Assembly (NCBI RefSeq): GCF_001186365.1
Contig: NZ_LDTZ01000017.1
Coordinates: 372,001-436,000 of the forward strand
Length of the DNA: 64,000 bases
From: Gordonia jacobaea
Lineage (GTDB): Bacteria; Actinomycetota; Actinomycetes; Mycobacteriales; Mycobacteriaceae
Direction of reading: 5' to 3'
Positions 36,350-45,834 of the stretch are shown here, piece by piece. A program made the translations under genes and the position numbers. Under the pieces are notes generated by a model. The model was not told the DNA's origin. It saw nothing but the letters and a program-made list of their open reading frames with translations, and did no database searches. How positions within the stretch are numbered: position 1 is the stretch's first letter; each line of letters starts with the position of its first letter.

Positions 36350-37018
36350 ATGGATCAGTTCTTGCACTTCATGGGCAATAACTGGTGGCTGATTTTCCCG
36401 ATTGGCGGAGTTATCGGCGGTTGGGCCGGGTCGGTCGCCCGCTACAACGAGAAGCGTCGACGCGACAAGATCGAACTCGCCCGGGTCAAGGCGAGCGCGC
36501 AGACCGAGCAACTACGACTCACCCAGGCCGACAAGTCAGCCATCACCAAGGTGCTCGAGAAGCACGACGCGATAGATCAGCGATGGTTCGATTTTGAACT
36601 CGACCTGGCGACACTGATCGAGTTCCCCATGATGACCGACATGCGCGAGCCGCTGACGCTCGCATTTCATCGCGCGAAGATCCGGGCCGACGATCTGCGC
36701 CCGACGTCGGCCGACCAGAAGCTCGACCCGCTCGAGTTCGAGCGCTACCGCGACGCCGTCGGCGACTACGCAGCGGCGTTCGACGCGGCCGAACGCGAGG
36801 CGCGGCGTCGCAAACAGTCCGACTTCTCGCCCATCGAGCGCGAGTCGCTCGACCGCGCGCGCAAGCTGATCTCCGTCGCCGCAGACGCCGCCGCCACACC
36901 CGCGGAACGCCAGGCCGCCTACCGCAAGGCCCGCCAGGAGCTCGACGGACTCATCGACGTCCCGGACGTCGCCGCCGCCCAGATCGAGCAGCGAATCGCG
37001 GGCGAGCTGGAGCGCTGA
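36350..37018 (+). CDS. Membrane-anchored coiled-coil protein, unknown
   Basis: 222 residues. One N-terminal membrane helix (residues 12-29) is followed by a basic stretch and a long helical, charged domain with likely coiled coil. No catalytic motif is visible. Similar short anchored proteins are common in Mycobacteriales. It is followed after 67 bases by the AbiEi-like gene on the same strand. Confidence 0.65.
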   Translation: MDQFLHFMGNNWWLIFPIGGVIGGWAGSVARYNEKRRRDKIELARVKASAQTEQLRLTQADKSAITKVLEKHDAIDQRWFDFELDLATLIEFPMMTDMREPLTLAFHRAKIRADDLRPTSADQKLDPLEFERYRDAVGDYAAAFDAAEREARRRKQSDFSPIERESLDRARKLISVAADAAATPAERQAAYRKARQELDGLIDVPDVAAAQIEQRIAGELER

Positions 37019-37085
37019 GCGGGGCGAGCTGTGCGCAAGTCGGAATCGGGTGGATCCAGATCGACGTTCTCGACGTCGGATATAC

Positions 37086-38099
37086 ATGGACACTTTCCCG
37101 GTCAACGAACACGGATTGATACTGCGACGCACGGCGCTCGACGCGGGCGCCTCCGATCGGCAACTCACGCGCGCCGTCGACGCGGGCACCCTGGTGCGGG
37201 TGTGGCCCGGCGCCTACGTGCTGCCCGACAAGAGCCGCACGCCGGAGGTCAAGCATCGGCTGAAGGCGGTCGCGGCAACGCTGCTGTCCGAATCCGACGT
37301 ACCGCTGAGTCATCAGTCGGCGGGCGTGCTCCACGGGATGTCGCTGCTGTTCCCCGACCTTTCGCGGGTCCACCTGACGACAGGGCACAAGACCGGCGGA
37401 CGCATCGAAACCCAGCGGCATCTGCACTCCGGTCGTCTGGGGCCCGACGACGTCACGGTGATCGACGGCATCACGGTGACGTCACTGGAGGTCACCGCCG
37501 TCGACATCGCGTGCAGCGGCAACTTCTTCCAGGCACTCGCCGTCTTCGACTCCGCGCTGCGACTCGGTGCCGATCGCGAGAAGATGTCGGCGCTACTCGA
37601 CTCTCGACGCCGCGGTGTCGCCGTCGCACGAAGGGCGCTTGCGTTCGCGAGCCCACTGGCCGACAACGCGGGCGAGTCGTGGGGCAGAGGTCAGATGATC
37701 GTCGCCGAACTGCCGGTCCCACGACTGCAGCGAGAATACTTCGACGCCGACGGCCAATTCGTCGCCAAGGTCGACTACGACTGGGAGGGCAAGCTCGTCG
37801 GCGAGTTCGACGGTATGCGCAAGTACACCAAGGACCTGGGCGACGACGAGACCGCGCTCGACGTGATGAAGCGCGAGAAGGCGCGCGAGGACGGCGTCAG
37901 GCGCCTCGGACCGATGGTGATCCGATGGGTCTGGGCCGATCTGCGACAGAACCGCATGGTGCCGATGGTCCGAGAGTGGCTGGAGCGCTTGGAGATTGGC
38001 GGAATGGGTAGTGCTCAAGCCTCCGAGTCGACGGCCCCGGCGAACTGGCTGCGGTACAGCCGGCAGTACGCGCCCTGTGCGGCGAGGAGTTCGTCGTGA
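37086..38099 (+). CDS. AbiEi-type antitoxin-like protein without toxin partner
   Basis: 337 residues from the ATG at 37086. The N-terminal LILRRTALDAGASDRQLTRAV and LVRVWPGAYVLP form the wing-helix AbiEi_4 antitoxin domain; the C-terminal part (YFDADGQFVAKVDYDWEGKLVGEFDGMRKY) looks like the endonuclease-like fold seen in many actinobacterial single-gene relatives. In type IV toxin-antitoxin systems AbiEi represses its operon with toxin AbiEii; no such toxin gene is adjacent. The last 28 codons are antisense to the ABC exporter gene (85-base overlap). Confidence 0.75.
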   Translation: MDTFPVNEHGLILRRTALDAGASDRQLTRAVDAGTLVRVWPGAYVLPDKSRTPEVKHRLKAVAATLLSESDVPLSHQSAGVLHGMSLLFPDLSRVHLTTGHKTGGRIETQRHLHSGRLGPDDVTVIDGITVTSLEVTAVDIACSGNFFQALAVFDSALRLGADREKMSALLDSRRRGVAVARRALAFASPLADNAGESWGRGQMIVAELPVPRLQREYFDADGQFVAKVDYDWEGKLVGEFDGMRKYTKDLGDDETALDVMKREKAREDGVRRLGPMVIRWVWADLRQNRMVPMVREWLERLEIGGMGSAQASESTAPANWLRYSRQYAPCAARSSS

Positions 38100-39970
38100 T
38101 TGCCCTGCTCGACGATGTGCCCGTCCTCCATCACCACGATGACGTCGGCGTCGCGGATGGTCGAAAGGCGGTGCGCGATAACGAAACTTGTGCGGTCGGT
38201 GCGCAGCGCTGCCATCGCCTTCTGGATGAGCAGCTCGGTGCGGGTGTCGACGGAGCTGGTGGCCTCGTCGAGAATCAGGATGGTCGGGCGGGCGAGGAAG
38301 GCGCGCGCGATCGTGATGAGTTGTCGCTCACCGGCACTCACGCCGCCGCCCTCGTCGTCGAGCATCGTCTCGTAGCCGTCGGGCAGGATGCGGACGAAGT
38401 GGTCGACGTGGCTCATGCGCGCGGCCTCGAGGACCTCCTCGCGCGACGCGGTGGGGTCGCCGTAGGCGATGTTGTCGTAGATGGTTCCGCCGAACAACCA
38501 CGAATCCTGCAGCACCATTCCGGTGCGTTCGCGTAGGTCGTCGCGGGTCATCTCACGGGATTCGACGCCGTCGACGGTGATGGTTCCGGAGTCGACGTCG
38601 TAGAAGCGCATGATGAGGTTGACCAGGGTGGTCTTGCCCGCGCCGGTCGGTCCGACGATGGCGACCATGTGGCCGGGACGCGCGACGAGTGAGAGGTCGT
38701 CGATGAGCGGCTTGTCGGCGACGTAGCGGAACGAGACGTCGTCGAATTCGATGAGGCCACGGTCGTGCTCTGGCGTTCTCGGGTTCTTCGGGTCGGGGGT
38801 CTGCTCGTCGGCGTCGAGGATGTCGAAGATGCGCTCGGCAGACGCCACTCCGCTCTGCAGCAGGTTGACCATCGACCCGATCTGGGTGAGCGGCTGCGTG
38901 AACTGACGCGAGTACTGGATGAACGCCTGCACCTCGCCGAGGCTCAACGCGCCCGACGCCACGCGCAGTCCGCCGACGACGGCGACCGCCACGTAGTTGA
39001 GGTTGCCGAGGAACATGATCGTCGGCATGACGGTGCTCGAGATGAATTGTGCACGCCAACTCGACTGGTAGAGCTTCTCGTTGCGCTCGTCGAATTCGGA
39101 TTCGACGTCGGCCTGACGATTGAACGCGGTCACCAGTTCGTGCCCGGTGAACGCCTCTTCGACCTGGGCGTTGAGCTTGCCGGTCGACGACCACTGCGCG
39201 AGGAAGTGCGGCTTGGAGCGCTTGGCGATCAGCGCGGTCGCACCCGCGGCGAGCGGCACGGTGACGAGCGCGATGAGCGCCAGCAGTGGCGAGATCCAGA
39301 GCATCATCACCAGGATCGCGATCACCATCAGGATGGAGTTCAGCAACTGGGAGATGGTCTGCTGCAACGTCTGTGACAGATTGTCGAGGTCGTTGGTGAC
39401 GCGACTGAGCAGATCGCCGCGTGCGGTGGTGTCGTAATAGCTCAGCGGGAGGCGGTGGATCTTGGACTCGACCTCTGCGCGCAGATGCTTGACGGTACCG
39501 ACGACGACGATGTTGAGCAGATACGCGCCGAGCCACGACAACAGCGACGAGCCGATGTAGAGCGCCAGCACGATCAGCAACACGCGGCCGACGTCGCCGA
39601 AGTCGATGCCCACGCCCGGGGTGACGTTCATCGAGTTCACCATGTCGGCGAGGGTGCCGTTGCCGCGCTCGCGCAGCCCTTCGACGGCCTGCGCCTTGGT
39701 CGTCCCCGCGGGGAGCATCTTGCCGACGACGCCGTCGAAGATGATGTTGGTGGCGTCGCCGAGCACTCGCGGTGCGAACGCCGTGAGGATCACCGATCCG
39801 ATGATCGACAACACGACGACGCTCATCGACGTCCGGTAGGAGAACAGCAATCCGATGAGCCGCTTGATCGACGGACCGAACGATCGCGCCTTCGCCACCA
39901 CAGGTCCCGCAGCCATCGGGCCGCGGCCGGGCCCCGGGGATGCGGGGGCGCCGCCGCCTGCGCGGGTCAT
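38015..39970 (-). CDS. ABC exporter subunit with canonical ATPase site
   Basis: 651 residues: a Gly/Pro-rich cytoplasmic start, six membrane segments and one ATPase domain. Walker A is GPTGAGKTTL, the signature VSAGERQLI, Walker B LILDEATSSVD with the catalytic Glu, and the switch His in VIAHRLSTI. It overlaps the upstream ABC gene by four bases. The pair resembles Rv1272c/Rv1273c of mycobacteria, thought to export lipids or drugs. The extracellular part of helices 1-2 is longer than usual (about 80 residues). Confidence 0.9.
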   Translation of the reverse strand: MTRAGGGAPASPGPGRGPMAAGPVVAKARSFGPSIKRLIGLLFSYRTSMSVVVLSIIGSVILTAFAPRVLGDATNIIFDGVVGKMLPAGTTKAQAVEGLRERGNGTLADMVNSMNVTPGVGIDFGDVGRVLLIVLALYIGSSLLSWLGAYLLNIVVVGTVKHLRAEVESKIHRLPLSYYDTTARGDLLSRVTNDLDNLSQTLQQTISQLLNSILMVIAILVMMLWISPLLALIALVTVPLAAGATALIAKRSKPHFLAQWSSTGKLNAQVEEAFTGHELVTAFNRQADVESEFDERNEKLYQSSWRAQFISSTVMPTIMFLGNLNYVAVAVVGGLRVASGALSLGEVQAFIQYSRQFTQPLTQIGSMVNLLQSGVASAERIFDILDADEQTPDPKNPRTPEHDRGLIEFDDVSFRYVADKPLIDDLSLVARPGHMVAIVGPTGAGKTTLVNLIMRFYDVDSGTITVDGVESREMTRDDLRERTGMVLQDSWLFGGTIYDNIAYGDPTASREEVLEAARMSHVDHFVRILPDGYETMLDDEGGGVSAGERQLITIARAFLARPTILILDEATSSVDTRTELLIQKAMAALRTDRTSFVIAHRLSTIRDADVIVVMEDGHIVEQGNHDELLAAQGAYCRLYRSQFAGAVDSEA

Positions 39971-41715
39971 GCCGACTCTCCGATCGCGAGCTGCGACTCC
40001 GCGATCTCGCGGTACGTCTCGGAGGTCGCGAGAAGCTCGTCGTGTGTGCCGATCCCGACGATCCGACCGCGATCGAGCACGACGATCTGCTCGGCGTCGA
40101 CGATGGTCGAGATGCGCTGGGCGACGATGATGACGGCGGACTCCGACGTCGCGGGTGCGAGTGCGGCGCGGAGGCGGGCGTCCGTGGCGACGTCGAGGGC
40201 CGAGAACGCGTCGTCGAAGAGGTAGACCGACGGTTTGCGCACCAACGCGCGGGCTATTGCGAGGCGCTGACGTTGACCACCCGACACCGTGGTGCCGCCC
40301 TGGGAGATCGGGGTGTCGAGGCCGTCGGGCATGCGCTCGACGAAGTCGGCGGCCTGCGCGATGCGCAACGCCTCCCAGATCTCGTCGTCGGTGGCGTCGG
40401 GTTTGCCGTTGCGAATGTTCGACGCGACGGTGCCCGAGAAAAGGTACGGGCGCTGCGGGACGAGGCCGATGGCGTCGCGCAGGGTGTTGGGGTCGAGGCG
40501 TCGGACATCGGTGTCGCCGACACGAACCTCACCGGCGGTGACGTCGATGAGTCGGGGCACCAGACCGACGAGTGTGGTCTTGCCGGAGCCGGTCGAGCCG
40601 ACGATGGCGGTCGTGGTGCCGGGTTCGACGCGAAAGCTGATGTCGGACAACACGGGATCGTCGGCGCCCGGATAGCGGAACTGAGCCCCGCGGAACTCGA
40701 CGGTCGACGGTTGCGCTGCGAACGGCACCGGATCCTGCGGTGCGCCAACGGAGGTCTCGGTGTCGAGGACCTCGCAGATGCGCTCGGCGCAGACCGTCGC
40801 GCGCGGCGCCATCATTGCGAGGAACGACGCCATCATCACCGACATCAGGATCTGCATGACGTAGGTGATCATCGCGGTCAGGGCACCGATCTCGATGCTG
40901 CCGTCGGACACCAGGTGGCCACCGAACCAGATGATCGCGACGATCGTGACGTTCGTGATCAGCATGACGGCGGGGAACATCAACGCCTGCATGCGGCCGA
41001 CGCGCAGTGTCGCCTGGGCGAGGCTGTCGTTCGCGGTGGCGAAGCGGTCGATCTCGTAGCGTTCGCGCACAAACGCGCGGACCACTCGGATGCCCGTGAT
41101 CTGTTCACGCAGAACACGATTGACCGCGTCGATACGCTCCTGCATCGCGCGGAAGCCGGGGATCATACGCGCGATGATGACCCCCATCGCGACCGCAAGG
41201 ACGGGTACGGCGACGACGAGCACCCACGACAACTGCGACCCCACCTTGATGCCCATGATGATGCCGCCGATGCACATGATGGGCGCCATCACCAGGATGG
41301 TGGTGCTCATGACGATCAACAACTGCACCTGCTGGACGTCGTTGGTGGTGCGGGTGATCAACGACGGCGCACCGAACGTTCCCATTTCCCTGGCGGAGTA
41401 GGTGTTGATCCGGTGCAGTAGGTCGTGCCGGATGTCGCGTCCGGTCGCGAGCGCTGCCCGCGAGCCGAAGTACTGGGCGATGATGGTGCACACGATCTGG
41501 GCGATCGTGATGACGAGCATGACCGCACCGATGCGCAGGATGTACGACGTATCGCCCTTCGCGACGCCGTTGTCGATGATGTCGGCATTCAGCGTCGGCA
41601 GGTACAACATGGCCACCGTCGCGACGAGCTGCAGTATCACGACGGCGAGCATGTGCCAGGGATACCGCGAGAGGTATGTCCTGATCAGGCGGGTCAGCAT
41701 GTGGCGCTCACTCAC
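39967..41715 (-). CDS. ABC exporter subunit with degenerate catalytic Glu
   Basis: 582 residues, six membrane segments plus ATPase domain. Walker A is GSTGSGKTTL, signature VSGGQRQRL, but Walker B ends LFDDAFSALD: the catalytic Glu is Asp, and the switch position reads VAQRIST, where Gln replaces His. This is the degenerate half typical of heterodimeric exporters, while the partner at 38015-39970 has the canonical set. The two genes overlap (ATGA), so they form one transporter in the cell membrane. Confidence 0.9.
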   Translation of the reverse strand: MSERHMLTRLIRTYLSRYPWHMLAVVILQLVATVAMLYLPTLNADIIDNGVAKGDTSYILRIGAVMLVITIAQIVCTIIAQYFGSRAALATGRDIRHDLLHRINTYSAREMGTFGAPSLITRTTNDVQQVQLLIVMSTTILVMAPIMCIGGIIMGIKVGSQLSWVLVVAVPVLAVAMGVIIARMIPGFRAMQERIDAVNRVLREQITGIRVVRAFVRERYEIDRFATANDSLAQATLRVGRMQALMFPAVMLITNVTIVAIIWFGGHLVSDGSIEIGALTAMITYVMQILMSVMMASFLAMMAPRATVCAERICEVLDTETSVGAPQDPVPFAAQPSTVEFRGAQFRYPGADDPVLSDISFRVEPGTTTAIVGSTGSGKTTLVGLVPRLIDVTAGEVRVGDTDVRRLDPNTLRDAIGLVPQRPYLFSGTVASNIRNGKPDATDDEIWEALRIAQAADFVERMPDGLDTPISQGGTTVSGGQRQRLAIARALVRKPSVYLFDDAFSALDVATDARLRAALAPATSESAVIIVAQRISTIVDAEQIVVLDRGRIVGIGTHDELLATSETYREIAESQLAIGESA

Positions 41716-41771
41716 ACGACGCTAGCAAGGTGTGCCGACACGGTGCGAGGGAAATACCCCGGGGGCTCGCG

Positions 41772-42572
41772 TCAGGCGGACGTCAATGCGACTGCCGCTT
41801 CACCGGTGTAGGTGAGGTAGGTGAAGGACTCCTGGAAGTACAGGTTCACTACGTCGGCGTCGTGCGAGTCGTAGCCGATCGACACATCCTGACCGATCGT
41901 CAGCTCGAAATCGCCTCCACGCGTGGACAATACGAACGCTCCGGTGATCGCGGGCGCCCACACGATCTCGCCGTCGATCAGACGCTGGATGTGCTGGCGG
42001 ACCGGGTAGCCGTGATTCGACGTCTCGTTGACGAGGTTGTACACATCCGCTGCGAGTGCGATGGAGTAGGGCCCGTCGATCGACGCGAGCTTGAGCGTCG
42101 AGAGCGCCGCGCTGAACGCCTCGGGGTAGTCACGCACGTCCTCGGGCAGCGGGATGGGGGTTGCGGTGGCCTCGGCGCGGATGCCCGAGATGCCTGCGGC
42201 GGCGTAGCCCTCGAAGATCGCGCGGTCTTCGGCCAGCGCGAGTTCGCGCGCGGCGTCGACCACCGGATCCCAGTCCGAATCCTCCGCGCCGCGGTCGACG
42301 TCGTCGATGGCCTCGCGCGTGACGGTGAACGGCACCTTGAGTTCGATCAGCGGCTGAACGCTGCGCTTGAACGCCTGGATGCCGTCAGCGGGGGCGTCGA
42401 TCTTGGTGCGGTGTCCGCGCGTGACCGACGACGCCTCGAGTCCGAGCGGTCCCTTGACGTCGACGAGTCGACGGCCCGCGATGTTGCGCTTGAACGACCG
42501 AGCCGCCTCTTCTTCGATGGCCTCCCAGGCGGACGCGGAGATGGGGGCGAGTTCGCGATGCAGGTTGTTCAT
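41772..42572 (-). CDS. Family 1 encapsulin shell protein
   Basis: 266 residues, the normal length for HK97-fold encapsulins (linocin M18 / CFP29). Motifs include NNLHRELAPISASAWEAIEEEA at the start, GRRLVDVKGPLG, FEGYAAAGISGI and QDVSIGYDSHDADVVNLYFQESFTY near the end. The protein self-assembles into a nanocompartment of about 60 subunits. The gene follows the DyP peroxidase gene on the same strand by 64 bases; that enzyme carries the targeting tail. Confidence 0.95.
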   Translation of the reverse strand: MNNLHRELAPISASAWEAIEEEAARSFKRNIAGRRLVDVKGPLGLEASSVTRGHRTKIDAPADGIQAFKRSVQPLIELKVPFTVTREAIDDVDRGAEDSDWDPVVDAARELALAEDRAIFEGYAAAGISGIRAEATATPIPLPEDVRDYPEAFSAALSTLKLASIDGPYSIALAADVYNLVNETSNHGYPVRQHIQRLIDGEIVWAPAITGAFVLSTRGGDFELTIGQDVSIGYDSHDADVVNLYFQESFTYLTYTGEAAVALTSA

Positions 42573-42636
42573 GGTGCGTCTCCTGGTAGTCGGTGTTGGC
42601 GGCGAGTTGTGTTGTCAGGCAGAAGGTGCAGAGGAG

Positions 42637-43722
42637 TCACGAGGGGCGCAGCGATCCGATTCCCAGCGAGCCGTCGCCGGGGTCCGTCGGCTCGGGTGGC
42701 GGAACCGGCGATGCGGCGTCGAGCGTGACCGGCGCGGGTGCGTCGTGGGGAGCGTCGTCGTCGGAATCCGACTCGGCCGCGGGTGGGGCATCGGGGAGGT
42801 CGTCGAAGAAGTCGACGGTCGGGGTGAAGAACTGTGCCCCGGTGACGGCGGTGGTGAAGTCGAGCAGCCTGTCGTAGTTTCCGGCGGGATCGCCGATGAA
42901 CATCTTGCGCAGCATCTCCTCGGTGACGTCGGGCGCCGAGGAATACGCGATGTAGAAGGTGCCGGAGTCGCCGATGCCCGAGGCCTCACCGTAGGGCATG
43001 TTGTCGCGGACGACGTCGATCTGCTCACCGTTGACGTCGTTGACCACATTGAGTGCGATGTGCGAGTTGGTCGGTTTCACGTCGTCGGACATCTCGATGT
43101 TGTCGAGTTTGGTTCGCCCGATCGCCGCCTCCTGGTCTTCGACGGAGATCGAATCCCATTCCTTGAAGTCGGTGACGTAGCGCTGGATGGCGACGTAACT
43201 ACCGCCCGCGTACGCGGGGTCTTCGTCGCCGACCGTGATCGCGTCGATCGCGGCCTGGCCGACGGGATTCTCAGTGCCGTCGACGAAGCCGATGAGGTCG
43301 CGAAGGTCGAAGTAGCGGAAGCCGTGCACCTCGTCGACGACGGTGACCGCGTCGCCGAGTTCGCTCATCAGCATGCGGCCGAGCTCGTAGCAGAGGTCCA
43401 TCGCGTCGGCCTTGAGGTGGAGCAGGAGGTCTGCGGGAGTCGCTGGGGCGGTGTGGACATCGCCCGCGTACTCGACGAAGGGTCGAAGCGACTTGGGGCG
43501 GTTGCCCGCAAACAAGCGGTCCCACGCGTCCGAGCCGATCGACACGATGCCCGCAAGTGCCTGCTCGGGCGCTCGGGACGATACGGAGTTGATGCGTGAC
43601 CCGAGGACGTCGAACATTCCCCGGACAGCGTCCTCGCCACCCGCGTTGATCGTCAGGACGAGGAACAACGCGTGCTTTGTCTTGCGTGTCAGAATCGTCT
43701 GCGGTACGGGCACGGTTTTCAC
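42637..43722 (-). CDS. Dyp-type haem peroxidase, encapsulin cargo
   Basis: 361 residues. GFVDGTENP at 145-153 is the Dyp signature with the distal Asp148; His221 in NSHIAL is the proximal haem ligand; Arg239 in VVRDNMPYG is the distal Arg. The fold ends near residue 310 and is followed by an acidic/proline-rich linker and the terminal peptide DGSLGIGSL at 350-358, a typical encapsulin-loading tag. The enzyme oxidises dyes and phenols with peroxide, inside the shell encoded next to it. Confidence 0.95.
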   Translation of the reverse strand: MKTVPVPQTILTRKTKHALFLVLTINAGGEDAVRGMFDVLGSRINSVSSRAPEQALAGIVSIGSDAWDRLFAGNRPKSLRPFVEYAGDVHTAPATPADLLLHLKADAMDLCYELGRMLMSELGDAVTVVDEVHGFRYFDLRDLIGFVDGTENPVGQAAIDAITVGDEDPAYAGGSYVAIQRYVTDFKEWDSISVEDQEAAIGRTKLDNIEMSDDVKPTNSHIALNVVNDVNGEQIDVVRDNMPYGEASGIGDSGTFYIAYSSAPDVTEEMLRKMFIGDPAGNYDRLLDFTTAVTGAQFFTPTVDFFDDLPDAPPAAESDSDDDAPHDAPAPVTLDAASPVPPPEPTDPGDGSLGIGSLRPS

Positions 43723-43811
43723 TCTAATGCAGCGCGCAATGCGCGCCGGTGAAAGTGTGTCCTCACAAAACTCAGGTCAGGCACGCCTGGTCGTGTACGA
43801 CACTTTTCGGT

Positions 43812-45488
43812 TCAGCCGCGCGCGACCGCTCGTCCGGCGGCGCGGCCGGAGAAGATGCAACCGCCGAGGAACGTTCCCTCGAGCGCGTTGTATCCGTGCA
43901 CGCCGCCGCCGCCGAATCCGGCGACCTCACCCGCGGCGTACAGGCCGTCGAATACCGAACCGTCTGGTCGCATCACAGCCGACTCGAGGTTGGTCTCGAG
44001 ACCGCCCAACGTCTTTCGCGTCAGGATGTTCAGTCGCACCCCGATCAGCGGCCCGTGTTCAGGGTCAAGGATCTTGTGGGGCTTGGCCACGCGCACGATC
44101 TTGTCGCCGAGGAACTGGCGCGCGTTGGTGATCGCCATCAACTGCGCGTCCTTGGAGAATTTGTTGTCGATCTCGTTGTCGCGGGCGGAGATCACGCGCT
44201 CGACATGCTGCAGATCGAGCTTGGGGCCGCGGGTGATCTCGTTCATGCCTGCGATGAGTTCTGCGAGATTGTCGGCGACGACGAAGTCGCTGCCGTTCTT
44301 CAGAAAAGCCTCGACAGGACCGGGCGCGCCCTTGGCGAAACGACTCTTCGCGGCGAACTTCAGGTCTTTGTCCGTGATGTCGGGGTTCTGCTCCGAACCC
44401 GACAGCGCGAACTCCTTTTCGACGATCGACTGCGTCAGGATGAACCACGAGTAGTCGTGGCCGGTCGCGAGGATCTCGCGCATCGTCGAATTGGTATCGA
44501 AGCCAGGGAAGTTCGGCGGCTTGAGGCGATTGCCGTTGGCGTCGAGCCAGAGCGACGACGGCCCGGGGATGATGCGAATGGCATGGTCGGGCCAAATGGG
44601 ATCCCAGTTGTGGATGCCCTCGGTGTAGTGCCACATGCGGTCGCGATTGACCAGGCTTGCGCCCGCTTCCTCGGCGATGCCGAGCATGCGACCGTCGACG
44701 TAGGCGGGGACGCCGGAGATCATCGTCTTCGGTGCGGGCCCGAGACGTTCCGTCGGCCAGTTCTTGCGGATGAGTTCGTGGTTGTGGCCGATGCCGCCGG
44801 TCGTCACGATGACCGCACCCGCTCGGATCTCGAAGTCGCTGATCTCGTCGCGGTTCGACGCCTCGCCGCGCCCGGCGGCGGTCGGGGCGAGCTTTGACCC
44901 GCGCACACCGACAGCGGTGCCGTCTTCGACGACGATCTCGTCGACGCGATGTCGGAAGCGGAACTCGACGAGTCCGCGACGCTCGGCGTCGAGCACGGGT
45001 TCGGCGAAGATCCGGACCACCTCGGGGCCGGTGCCCCAGGTCAGATGGAAGCGGGGTACGGAGTTGCCGTGGCCGTCGGCGAAACCGCCGCCGCGTTCAG
45101 CCCAGCCGACGACCGGCGTGATGCGCAGGCCGAGGTCATGCAGGTACTGACGCTTCTCGGTGGCTGCGAAGTCGACGTAGGCGCGAGCCCACTGTCGAGG
45201 CCAGTAGTCCTCGTCGTCGCGGTCGAAACCCGCAGAGCCCATCCAGTCCTGAAGGGCGAGTTCCGCTGAATCGTGGATGCCGAGACGACGCTGCTCGGGA
45301 GTGTCGACGAGGAAGAGTCCGCCCAGCGACCAGAACGCCTGCCCACCGAGGTTGTTGCGGTTCTCCTGGTCGACGACGATCACCCGACGACCCGCCTTGG
45401 TGAGTTCGTAGGTCGCGACGAGTCCGGCAAGGCCGGACCCGACAACGATGGCGTCGGCTTGTCCTGCATCCACGTGCGCTGTGTTCAC
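43812..45488 (-). CDS. FAD-binding dehydrogenase (Rv0785-like, KstD/fumarate-reductase fold)
   Basis: 558 residues. AIVVGSGLAGLVATYELTKAG is the FAD motif, with an AFWSLGGLFLVDTPEQRRLG block after it, and VTTGGIGHNHELIRKNWP and YAAGEVAGFGGGGVHGYNAL later. These segments match the mycobacterial FAD-binding dehydrogenase Rv0785. It belongs to the family of ketosteroid dehydrogenases and fumarate reductases; the substrate is unknown. It lies 89 bases upstream of, and co-directional with, the peroxidase-encapsulin pair, but a shared operon is uncertain. Confidence 0.85.
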   Translation of the reverse strand: MNTAHVDAGQADAIVVGSGLAGLVATYELTKAGRRVIVVDQENRNNLGGQAFWSLGGLFLVDTPEQRRLGIHDSAELALQDWMGSAGFDRDDEDYWPRQWARAYVDFAATEKRQYLHDLGLRITPVVGWAERGGGFADGHGNSVPRFHLTWGTGPEVVRIFAEPVLDAERRGLVEFRFRHRVDEIVVEDGTAVGVRGSKLAPTAAGRGEASNRDEISDFEIRAGAVIVTTGGIGHNHELIRKNWPTERLGPAPKTMISGVPAYVDGRMLGIAEEAGASLVNRDRMWHYTEGIHNWDPIWPDHAIRIIPGPSSLWLDANGNRLKPPNFPGFDTNSTMREILATGHDYSWFILTQSIVEKEFALSGSEQNPDITDKDLKFAAKSRFAKGAPGPVEAFLKNGSDFVVADNLAELIAGMNEITRGPKLDLQHVERVISARDNEIDNKFSKDAQLMAITNARQFLGDKIVRVAKPHKILDPEHGPLIGVRLNILTRKTLGGLETNLESAVMRPDGSVFDGLYAAGEVAGFGGGGVHGYNALEGTFLGGCIFSGRAAGRAVARG

Positions 45489-45834
45489 GAGAGCCTTCCT
45501 CGATATGTCCTGCTTGTGGGATCGACCCTATCCCCGGGGCCCTTGGTGAGGTAGCGCCGACGGGTATCGAGATGTGACGACCGACATGTGACAATTGGGC
45601 GCCCTGTGACCTAGTTGACGCAGCGCAGGTATGGACCGCGCGTGTGACGTGGGTAATGATCATCTGCGTGTCTCAACCGACGGTCAAGGGTCGATGTACC
45701 TTTTGCTGCTGCGTTATGCAGCCGTTACACTCTGTCGCGTTGGGGACCAACTCAGTCGGTATGGCCGCTGACCCCCATTTCCTGCCCGTATGAACGAGGC
45801 CCGTCCGGGTCAAGATCGTAAGGACTCTTCTCAT
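45489..45834. other. Intergenic region between divergent genes (346 bp)
   Basis: It separates the FAD dehydrogenase (reverse) from the second mycolyltransferase (forward). No coding frame stands out. A candidate forward promoter lies at 45703-45731, so the mycolyltransferase mRNA would have a leader of about 100 bases. Confidence 0.5.
45703..45731 (+). promoter_or_regulatory. Candidate sigma-A-type promoter for the mycolyltransferase
   Basis: TTGCTG and TACACT are spaced by 17 bases, fitting a -35/-10 pair. It reads toward the mycolyltransferase start at 45835. Prediction from hexamers only. Confidence 0.4.

Noticed and set aside
37086..38099. Complete type IV toxin-antitoxin defence system
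   Set aside because: No AbiEii toxin gene is adjacent on either side; the upstream gene is a membrane-anchored coiled-coil protein.
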